A stretch of DNA of 7,385 bases, from NCBI GenBank assembly GCA_035550595.1, contig DASZOV010000035.1, positions 1-7,385 of the forward strand. The letters run 5' to 3'. The stretch is from CALFMR01 sp035550595 (lineage in GTDB: Bacteria; Acidobacteriota; Vicinamibacteria; Vicinamibacterales; SCN-69-37). This document shows, piece by piece, positions 1-6,147 of this stretch. The notes under the pieces are model-generated. The model was not told where the DNA came from. It did not search any database and saw only the letters and a program-made list of their open reading frames with translations. How positions within the stretch are numbered: the first letter of the stretch is position 1; each line of letters starts with the position of its first letter. Made by a program: the position numbers and the translations under genes.

Positions 1-1
1 C

Positions 2-268
2 GCTTGCGCCCGCCGACGGCACCTGGCCATCGCGTCCGGCGTCATGCTGTTGTTCGTGTTCATCTGGACGCCGTCGTTGGGGCCGCTCGAGGACTGGAAC
101 CTCTTCGCGAACGCCGCCATCCCGCTGAGTTTGTTGATCTGGACGGAGACAATCGAGGCGCTTCGGGCGTCGCCGCGCCTGCGGACACCCGTAGCCGTCG
201 TCGCCTGTCTCGCGGCCCTCCACACGCTCGCGTGGATCGGGAACAATAGTGGCGCTTTCGGCCGATGA
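2..268 (+). CDS. C-terminal end of a multi-pass membrane protein (5' partial)
   Basis: The frame is open from the left edge and ends at TGA 266-268, giving 88 residues. The in-frame ATG at 44 is probably internal, because the frame continues upstream of it with the same codon character. The sequence shows about three hydrophobic stretches: residues ~8-24 (ending FIWTP), ~35-50 (around IPLSLLIW) and ~65-82 (VAVVACLAALHTLAWI). Between the first two lies a conserved-looking DWNLFA segment. Third codon positions are strongly G/C, as in the opp genes, and the amino-acid make-up is that of an integral membrane protein; the overlapping alternative frames give arginine-rich, low-complexity products instead. 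I do not recognise the family with confidence. The DW(D/N)LF and HTxxW pattern recalls large uncharacterised membrane proteins, possibly glycosyltransferase-like, but this is an impression only. It ends just before oppA, so the two could share a transcript. Confidence 0.6.
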   Translation, partial: ACARRRHLAIASGVMLLFVFIWTPSLGPLEDWNLFANAAIPLSLLIWTETIEALRASPRLRTPVAVVACLAALHTLAWIGNNSGAFGR

Positions 269-284
269 CTCGATGGGACCGATG

Positions 285-2114
285 ATGACGACTCGACATC
301 GCCGGGCGACGCCGTTCGCGGTTGTCGCGGCGCGCCTCGTTGCGTGCAGCGCGCTCGCGCTCTCGCTGTCGGCGTGTACGGTCTCGTCGTCGCACAGCCA
401 GTATTTCGGCAAAGTCGATCCGCCGTCCGGCCAGACGCTGCGCTACGTGTCCGGCCCCGAACCTGAATCGCTCGATCCGCAGCTCACGACAGGACAGCCC
501 GAAGGCCGCATCCTCATGGCGCTCTTCGATGGCCTGACGGAATACGATCCGAAAACAGCCGAGCCGATCCCGGCATTGGCCGAGCGCTGGGACGCGAACG
601 CGGACAACTCCGTCTTCATCTTTCATCTGCGGCCCGCGCGGTGGTCGAACGGCCGTCCGCTCACCGCGCACGATTTCGTCTACAGCATCCGTCGCGGCCT
701 TTCGCCGGCGCTCGCGGCACGCGCCGCCTATCTCGCCTACTACATTCAGTACGCCGAGGCGTACAACGAGAGCGGCGTCTTCGCGCAAGATCCGCGGTCC
801 GGCGCCTTCGTGATGGATCCCGCGCATCCGGACCTGCGACTCGTGCTGCCCGGCGATGAAGCGTCGCGCGCGAAAGCGCTGGCGGATCCCGACCTCGCGG
901 CCGCGGTGCGCGGCAAGACGTTCGTGCCGGTTCGCGCGGAAGACGTCGGCGTCGACGCGCTGGACGACGAGACGCTGCGCATCCGGTTGACGCAGCCGGT
1001 GCCGTTTCTCGTCGCGCTCATGGCGCATCACTTCTTCCGCCCCGTGCCGCGCGAGGCGATCGAGCGGTGGGGCGACCAGTGGACCAGCCCGGGTCACATG
1101 GTGACCAGCGGCGCCTTCGTTCTCCGCGACTGGCGTCCCTATGACCGCATCGTCGTCACGCGCAACCCGATGTATTGGGACGCGGCCTCGGTCCACCTCG
1201 ACTCGATCACGTTCTTTCCCATCGAGGACGCGACGACGATCATGAACTTGTACAAGGCCGGGGACGTCGACGCCGTGCTCAACCGCACGGTGCCCGCTGC
1301 ATGGGTCGACGAACTGCGACAGTACAAGGACTACATGGACGGCCCGGAAGCGGGCAACGAGTACTACCAGATCAACACGACGCGGCCGCCGATGAACGAC
1401 GCGCGCGTCCGCCATGCGCTGAACATGGCGATCGACAAGCCGGCGCTGGCCGGCTATCTCCGTATGGCGACCGCCGAGACGTCATTCGTGCCGGCCGGTA
1501 TCTTTCCCGACTATCCAGTCGTCGCCGGCGATTCATTCGACCCGGCGAAGGCGCGCGCCCTGCTCGCCGAGGCCGGCTATCGGCGAGCCGACGGCGCGTA
1601 CGATCCGTCGCGGTTTCCCGTCGATCGCGTCGAAGTCAGCTACAACACGCTCGAACTGCACCGGCACGTGGCCGAGTTCGTCCAGGCGCAGTGGAAGCAG
1701 AACCTCGGCCTCACGATTCCGCTGAAGAACGTCGAGTGGAAGACGTTCCTCGACTCGCGTGCGCGGCTCGACTACAACGGCATCGCGCGCAGCGGCTGGA
1801 TCGGCGACTACATGGATCCGTACACGTTTCTCAGCATCTTCGCGACGCCGACTGGAGACAACGGCACGGGGTGGTGGGATCCGAGCTACGTCGCGCTCCT
1901 CAATCGCGCCAACCGCCAGCACGATCCGGCCGCGCGCGACGCGCTGCTCGCCGAGGCCGAGGCCAAGCTCCTGGACGCCCAGCCGGTCATCCCACTCTTC
2001 ACGACCGGCACTGACTGGGTGAAGAAGCCGTACGTGAAGGGCATGTACGCGAACCCCGTCTCGATGTTCGCGTGGAAGTACGTGTGGATCGAGCACGATC
2101 CTTCGCGCTGGTGA
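285..2114 (+). CDS. oppA: Oligopeptide ABC transporter, lipoprotein substrate-binding protein (SBP_bac_5 family)
   Basis: This is the extracytoplasmic receptor that captures peptides for the OppBCDF importer encoded directly downstream. The frame is open from GTG 249, with ATGs at 273, 282 and 285. I chose 285 because it gives a compact signal peptide (basic TTRHRR, then a hydrophobic stretch) ending in a lipobox LSAC; the lipidated Cys is encoded at 375-377. No start has a convincing ribosome site, so 273 and 282 remain possible. Residues below are numbered from GTG 249. Family landmarks are EPESLDPQ (71-78), WSNGRPLTAHDFVYS (132-146), TSGAF (286-290), YYQIN followed by NDARVRHAL (372-391), and GWIGDYMDPYTFL (516-528). 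From memory of E. coli OppA, R514, W517 and D520 align with Arg413, Trp416 and Asp419, which contact bound peptide. Relative to E. coli OppA there is an extra segment of about 45 residues around 176-228. MppA-like murein-peptide binding is an alternative specificity. Confidence 0.93.
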   Translation: MTTRHRRATPFAVVAARLVACSALALSLSACTVSSSHSQYFGKVDPPSGQTLRYVSGPEPESLDPQLTTGQPEGRILMALFDGLTEYDPKTAEPIPALAERWDANADNSVFIFHLRPARWSNGRPLTAHDFVYSIRRGLSPALAARAAYLAYYIQYAEAYNESGVFAQDPRSGAFVMDPAHPDLRLVLPGDEASRAKALADPDLAAAVRGKTFVPVRAEDVGVDALDDETLRIRLTQPVPFLVALMAHHFFRPVPREAIERWGDQWTSPGHMVTSGAFVLRDWRPYDRIVVTRNPMYWDAASVHLDSITFFPIEDATTIMNLYKAGDVDAVLNRTVPAAWVDELRQYKDYMDGPEAGNEYYQINTTRPPMNDARVRHALNMAIDKPALAGYLRMATAETSFVPAGIFPDYPVVAGDSFDPAKARALLAEAGYRRADGAYDPSRFPVDRVEVSYNTLELHRHVAEFVQAQWKQNLGLTIPLKNVEWKTFLDSRARLDYNGIARSGWIGDYMDPYTFLSIFATPTGDNGTGWWDPSYVALLNRANRQHDPAARDALLAEAEAKLLDAQPVIPLFTTGTDWVKKPYVKGMYANPVSMFAWKYVWIEHDPSRW

Positions 2115-2118
2115 CCGG

Positions 2119-3036
2119 ATGCTGAAGTTCATCATCCGCCGCCTGCTCGTGACCGTGCCGATGGTCCTCGTCGTCGTCTCGATCACGTGGGGACTGATTC
2201 GTCTCGCGCCCGGCAACTTCTACACCGGTGAGAAAGCCATCCCTCCCGCGATCGAGCGGAACCTGCGCGAGAAGTACGGCCTCGATCGACCGTGGTACGT
2301 GCAGTACGGCCGCATGATCGGCAACACGCTGCACGGCGACTTCGGGTCGTCGCTGAAGTACCCGAGCACGTCGGTCAACTCGATCCTCGCCAACGCGGTG
2401 CCCGTGTCGGCGACGATCGGCACGCTCGCGTATCTACTGGCGCTCCTCGTCGGCATCCCGTCAGGCGCAATGGCCGCCTTGCGGCAGAACTCGACCGCGG
2501 ACTACGCGTCGATGACGGTCGCGATGCTCGGCATCTCGATCCCGAACTTCGTCCTGGGACCTTTGCTGGTGCTCGTGTTCTCGCTCACCTGGTTCTGGCT
2601 GCCGCCCGCGCGGTGGAACGGGTTCAGTCCCAATCTCATCCTGCCGGTGCTCACGCTGTCGGCCATCTACATGGCCTACATCGCGCGGCTCACGCGGTCG
2701 GGCCTGCTCGAAGTGTTGCGCTCGAACTACATCCGTACCGCGCGCGCCAAGGGGCTGTCGGATCGCGAGATCCTCGTGCGCCACGCGCTTCGCGGCGGCC
2801 TGTTGCCCGTGCTGTCGTTTTCTGGCCCCGCGCTCGTTTTCATCATCACGGACGCCGTCGTCGTCGAGCGCATCTTCGCGCTGCCTGGTGTCGGCAACTA
2901 CTTCATCAACGCGTGCCTCAATCGCGACGAGCCGCTCATCATCGGCATCGTGGCCTTCACCGCGATTGCCGTGCTCGTCTTCAACCTCGTCGTCGACGTC
3001 GCCTACGCGTTCGTCGATCCGCGGGTGCGGTACTGA
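2119..3036 (+). CDS. oppB: Oligopeptide ABC transporter permease, OppB type
   Basis: This is one of the two inner-membrane subunits forming the peptide translocation channel. The 305-residue product has the normal OppB/DppB length. It begins with the typical basic-plus-hydrophobic start (MLKFIIRRLL, first membrane segment ~9-29) and then a periplasmic region with the family-typical YGLDRPWYVQY (53-63) and GDFGSSL (73-79). Further membrane segments are at ~96-120, 133-157, 173-190, 229-249 and 272-296, six in all. The cytoplasmic EAA coupling loop, which docks onto the ATPases, is at about 203-225 and contains TARAKG and an ILVRHALR tail. The family-typical C-terminal features ERIFALPGVGNYF and the FVDPRVRY end are present. 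ATG 2119 lies 4 nt after the oppA stop. Its upstream sequence has no clear Shine-Dalgarno, so translation probably depends on coupling to oppA. DppB is the main alternative name; the neighbouring OppA favours oppB. Confidence 0.95.
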   Translation: MLKFIIRRLLVTVPMVLVVVSITWGLIRLAPGNFYTGEKAIPPAIERNLREKYGLDRPWYVQYGRMIGNTLHGDFGSSLKYPSTSVNSILANAVPVSATIGTLAYLLALLVGIPSGAMAALRQNSTADYASMTVAMLGISIPNFVLGPLLVLVFSLTWFWLPPARWNGFSPNLILPVLTLSAIYMAYIARLTRSGLLEVLRSNYIRTARAKGLSDREILVRHALRGGLLPVLSFSGPALVFIITDAVVVERIFALPGVGNYFINACLNRDEPLIIGIVAFTAIAVLVFNLVVDVAYAFVDPRVRY

Positions 3037-3040
3037 CGCC

Positions 3041-3994
3041 ATGGCGAATGGCCTCGAAGCCGTCGAGCCGCTGGAGGGCATCGTCGCCGGGACCTCGCTT
3101 TGGGCGGACGCGTGGTGGCGTCTGCGCCGCAATCGCCTGGCGATGGTGGGCCTCGTCGTGCTCGGTGTTGTCGTCCTCGCGTCGCTCGCCGGGCCGCCGA
3201 TCATCGCGCACACGACGGGGTACACCTACGACTACATTCCGTCGGAGCCCGCGCTGATTCGCGCGATGCCGCCGTTCACAGGGCCAGACGGCCACTTCGC
3301 GTGGACGCATCCGATGGGGACGGACAACGCGGGCCGCGACATCCTGGCGCGCGTGCTCCTCGGCGGACGCATCTCGCTGCTCGTCGGGATCACGTCGACG
3401 CTCGTGTCGCTCATCATCGGCACAACGTTCGGTGCGACGGCCGGCTACCTCGGTGGACGCGTCGACGAAGCAATGATGCGCATCGTCGACGTCCTCTACG
3501 CGCTGCCGTACATGATGATCGTCATCGTGCTGCTCGCGTTCTTCGGCAACCAGTCGCCGTTCGGTCAGCTCATCCTGTTGTTCGTCGCGCTCGGTGCCGT
3601 CTCGTGGTTGACGATGGCGCGCATCGTTCGCGGGCAGGTGATGTCGCTCAAGTCGCGCGATTTCGTCCAGGCCGCACGCGCGACCGGCGTCACGCCCGTT
3701 CGCATCGTTCTGCGCCATCTCGTGCCGAATGCGCTCGGTCCCGTCATCGTCTACGCCACGCTGACCGTGCCGTCCGTCATGCTGCTCGAGGCGTTTCTCT
3801 CGTTCCTCGGCCTCGGCGTGCAGGCGCCGCTCGCCTCGTGGGGCAGCCTTTCGGCTGATGGGATCCAGAACATCGCGATCTTTCCCTGGCAGCTCCTCTG
3901 CCCGGGTTTGACGATGGCCGTCACGCTGTTCTCGTTGAACTTCATCGGCGACGGACTGCGCGATGCGCTCGACCCACAGGCGAGGAAATCATGA
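3041..3994 (+). CDS. oppC: Oligopeptide ABC transporter permease, OppC type
   Basis: This is the second channel subunit, pairing with OppB. I start it at ATG 3041, 4 nt after the oppB stop, giving 317 residues. The frame stays open upstream into oppB, but that extension is a serine/arginine-rich shadow of oppB and not OppC-like. The N-terminal OppC_N region (basic RLRRNRLAMVG at 27-37, then a first membrane helix to ~54) is followed by the hallmark HPMGTDNAGRDILARVLLGGR (90-110). Membrane segments follow at ~111-135, 152-168, 175-193, 232-254 and 286-303. The EAA loop that contacts the ATPases is at ~207-230 (DFVQAARATG, then RHLVPN). The FLSFLGLGVQAPLASWG segment (252-268) and the GDGLRDALDP ending (303-312) are standard for the family. 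No clear ribosome site is visible, which fits coupling to oppB. The stop overlaps the oppD start. Confidence 0.95.
   Translation: MANGLEAVEPLEGIVAGTSLWADAWWRLRRNRLAMVGLVVLGVVVLASLAGPPIIAHTTGYTYDYIPSEPALIRAMPPFTGPDGHFAWTHPMGTDNAGRDILARVLLGGRISLLVGITSTLVSLIIGTTFGATAGYLGGRVDEAMMRIVDVLYALPYMMIVIVLLAFFGNQSPFGQLILLFVALGAVSWLTMARIVRGQVMSLKSRDFVQAARATGVTPVRIVLRHLVPNALGPVIVYATLTVPSVMLLEAFLSFLGLGVQAPLASWGSLSADGIQNIAIFPWQLLCPGLTMAVTLFSLNFIGDGLRDALDPQARKS
3982..3987 (+). promoter_or_regulatory. Ribosome binding site of oppD
   Basis: GAGGAA lies just before ATG 3991, inside the last codons of oppC. It is the only clear Shine-Dalgarno in the operon; the starts of oppA, oppB and oppC have none I can see, and oppF has only a weak AGGCGAG. 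The spacing to the start codon is short (about 3-4 nt). It supports ATG 3991 as the oppD start. Confidence 0.6.
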
Positions 3995-5043
3995 CCGCGG
4001 CGCGCGACGTCCTCCTGTCCGTCCGCGGCCTCCGAACGTGGTTCGAGGAAGACGGACGTGTCGTCAAGGCCGTTGACGACGTCAGCTTCGACGTCGGGCG
4101 AGGTGAAACGCTAGGCGTCGTCGGCGAATCCGGATCGGGCAAGTCGGTCACGAACTTGTCGATCCTGCGCCTCGTGCCGACGCCACCGGGACGAATCGCG
4201 GGCGGGGAAGTCGTGTTCGACGGCCGGAATCTGCTCGCGCTGCCGGAGACTGCGATGCGCGCAGTTCGCGGCCGCCGCATCGCGATGATCTTCCAGGACC
4301 CGATGACGTCGCTCAATCCGCTGATGCGGATCTCGACGCAGATCATGGAGGTGACAGAGCGACACCTGGGTCATTCCAGGCGTGAAGCGTACACGCACGC
4401 GGTCGAGATGCTCGAGCGCGTCGGCATGCCGGATGCGGCGCGGCGCGCCCGTAGCTATCCGCACGAGCTCTCGGGCGGCATGCGGCAGCGCGTGATGATC
4501 GCGATGGCCCTCGCGTGCCGGCCGGAACTCCTCATCGCCGACGAGCCGACGACCGCGCTCGATGTCACGATTCAAGCGCAGATTCTCGACCTCGTGCGGC
4601 AACTCACGCGCGAGATCGGCATGAGCGTCATCCTCGTCACGCACGATCTCGGCGTCGTGGCGGGCATGACCGATCGCATCGTCGTCATGTACGCGGGAAA
4701 GGTGTTCGAGCAGGCGCCGACGCGCGAGCTGTTCGCGCGTCCCGGCAATCCGTACACGCGCGGGCTGCTCTTGTCCGTGCCCGACCCGGCCGCACCGTCG
4801 GGTAGCGAGCTGTATCAGATTCCCGGCCTGCCGCCGGATCTGTCCGCCGATGCTCGCGGCTGTCCGTTCGCGCCGCGATGTGCGCGTGCCGAGGACAAGT
4901 GCCGCGAGGAACTGCCGCCGCTCGTCGAACTGACACCGGAGCATGAATCGCGTTGTCATTTCGCTGCCGAGGTCTACGCGACGCCGCTGCGCCGGCCGAT
5001 GTCGGCTTCGGTAGTTGACGTGCCGGTGACAGGCGAGTCATGA
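3991..5043 (+). CDS. oppD: Oligopeptide ABC transporter ATP-binding subunit, OppD type
   Basis: This cytoplasmic ATPase works with OppF to drive peptide import. The 350-residue product has all nucleotide-binding elements: Walker A GESGSGKS (45-52), Q-loop Gln102 in MIFQDPMTSLNP, signature LSGGM (160-164), Walker B LLIADE (180-185) followed by the D-loop ALD, and the switch His218 in THDLG. The C-terminal oligopeptide/dipeptide domain (oligo_HPY) follows from about 240, with PYTRGLL (255-261) and four cysteines at 291, 297, 304 and 322 (C-x5-C-x6-C-x17-C). In related Opp/Dpp importers this region is reported to bind a [4Fe-4S] cluster; presence of the cluster here is inference. The start overlaps the oppC stop as ATGA, and the stop overlaps oppF the same way. 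No catalytic residue is missing, so both the protein and its ATP site look functional. DppD is the alternative name. Confidence 0.95.
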   Translation: MTAARDVLLSVRGLRTWFEEDGRVVKAVDDVSFDVGRGETLGVVGESGSGKSVTNLSILRLVPTPPGRIAGGEVVFDGRNLLALPETAMRAVRGRRIAMIFQDPMTSLNPLMRISTQIMEVTERHLGHSRREAYTHAVEMLERVGMPDAARRARSYPHELSGGMRQRVMIAMALACRPELLIADEPTTALDVTIQAQILDLVRQLTREIGMSVILVTHDLGVVAGMTDRIVVMYAGKVFEQAPTRELFARPGNPYTRGLLLSVPDPAAPSGSELYQIPGLPPDLSADARGCPFAPRCARAEDKCREELPPLVELTPEHESRCHFAAEVYATPLRRPMSASVVDVPVTGES

Positions 5044-6128
5044 ACATGACTTTGGCCTCATCCTCGGCGGTTGCCGGCGCGTCCATTTCGCCGTTCGTCG
5101 CGATTGACGCGCTGACGGTGCACTTCGACGCCGGCGGCGGCACGCTGTGGGATCGGATGACGGGCGGCGATGGGACGCGGCGCGTCGTGCGCGCCGTCGA
5201 CGGCGTGTCGCTCGACATCCACGCGGGCGAGACGCTCGGTCTCGTCGGCGAATCCGGCTGCGGCAAGACGACGTTGGGACGCGCGGTGCTGCGGCTGGTG
5301 GAACCGACGTCGGGCACGGTGCGGTTCGATGGCGTGGACGTATCCGCGCTGGGCTCGGCGGCCCTGCGCCGCGAGCGGCGCTACATGCAGATGATCTTCC
5401 AGGATCCGTACGCGTCGCTCGACCCGCGTATGACGGTCGGCCGGATCATCGGCGAGCCGCTCGAGACGTTCGGGATCGCGCGCGGACGCGAGCGCGACGA
5501 ACTGGTGCGCGAGCTCATGGCTGCCGTCGGCCTCAGCGCGCGGTTCGTCAACCGCTACCCGCATGAGTTCTCCGGCGGCCAGCAGCAGCGCGTCGGCATC
5601 GCGCGCGCGCTCGCCACCGACCCACGCTTCATCGTCGCCGACGAGCCGATCTCCGCGCTCGACGTCTCGATCCAGGCGCAGATCATCAACCTGCTCGAGC
5701 GCCTGCAGACCGAGCGGCAGTTGACGTATCTCTTCGTGTCGCACGACCTGCGCGCGATCCGCCACACGTCGGACCGCGTCGCCGTCATGTACCTCGGCCG
5801 TATCGTCGAGCTCGCGGGCGCGCGCGAGGTCTACGACCGCCCGCTCATGCCGTACACGCGCGCCCTGATTTCGGCTGTGCCCGTGCCCGATCCGACGGTC
5901 GAGGCAACGCGCCAGCGCGTGGTGCTCGAGGGCGACGTGCCGTCACCCATCAATCCTCCCGCCGGCTGCCGCTTCCACCCGCGCTGCCCGTACGCGGTTG
6001 CTGCGTGCCGCACGGTCGATCCGCCGCTCGTCGAAGTGCAGCCCAACCACTTCTCCGCGTGTATCCGCATCAGCCCTAAGGAACCGGATATCGACCGCGT
6101 CGCCCCGGGCGCAACCCCGGGATTGTAG
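5040..6128 (+). CDS. oppF: Oligopeptide ABC transporter ATP-binding subunit, OppF type
   Basis: This is the second ATPase of the importer. The 362-residue product has the OppF-style N-terminal insertion between the first strand and Walker A (about 30-50, rich in Gly and Arg). The nucleotide-binding elements are Walker A GESGCGKT (70-77), Q-loop Gln121 in MIFQDPYASLDPR, signature FSGGQ (177-181), Walker B FIVADE (197-202) and switch His235 in SHDL. The C-terminal oligo_HPY region has SPINPPAGC and four cysteines at 310, 316, 323 and 341, at exactly the OppD spacing. The start ATG 5040 overlaps the oppD stop (ATGA); a second ATG at 5046 is an alternative that shortens the protein by two residues. 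The final ~11 residues (RVAPGATPGL end) are encoded by a GC-repeat stretch next to the terminator and are probably not conserved. It is the last gene of the operon. Confidence 0.95.
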   Translation: MNMTLASSSAVAGASISPFVAIDALTVHFDAGGGTLWDRMTGGDGTRRVVRAVDGVSLDIHAGETLGLVGESGCGKTTLGRAVLRLVEPTSGTVRFDGVDVSALGSAALRRERRYMQMIFQDPYASLDPRMTVGRIIGEPLETFGIARGRERDELVRELMAAVGLSARFVNRYPHEFSGGQQQRVGIARALATDPRFIVADEPISALDVSIQAQIINLLERLQTERQLTYLFVSHDLRAIRHTSDRVAVMYLGRIVELAGAREVYDRPLMPYTRALISAVPVPDPTVEATRQRVVLEGDVPSPINPPAGCRFHPRCPYAVAACRTVDPPLVEVQPNHFSACIRISPKEPDIDRVAPGATPGL

Positions 6129-6147
6129 GGGGGCGCCCCCTTTATTT
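6129..6147 (+). terminator. Probable intrinsic terminator of the opp operon
   Basis: Directly after the oppF TAG is a perfect 12-bp palindrome, GGGGGCGCCCCC (6129-6140), followed by TTTATTT (6141-6147). As RNA it can fold as a short G-C stem with a GCGC loop followed by a U-rich tail, read in the oppF direction. On the opposite strand there is no T tract after the palindrome, so it should be weak for the convergent MFS gene. The stem is only 4-5 pairs, which is why confidence is moderate. The T tract runs into the MFS stop codon. Confidence 0.55.

Noticed and set aside
249..284. GTG 249 as the oppA start
   Set aside because: It would overlap the upstream gene by 20 nt and put an acidic extension (ALSADDSMGPM) before the basic signal-peptide N-region. 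ATG 285 gives a normal lipoprotein signal.
60..1415. Long (451-codon) open frame on the minus strand across oppA
   Set aside because: The product is Arg/Asp/Val-rich with no recognisable domain and lies antisense to a clear OppA. Long antisense open frames are expected at this GC content.
1175..2014. 279-codon plus-strand frame inside oppA
   Set aside because: It is Arg-rich, low-complexity and out of frame with oppA, so it is a shadow of the real gene.
2888..3040. Upstream extension of oppC into oppB
   Set aside because: The extra 51 residues are Ser/Arg/Thr-rich frame-shifted oppB sequence. ATG 3041 gives a normal OppC length and N-terminus.
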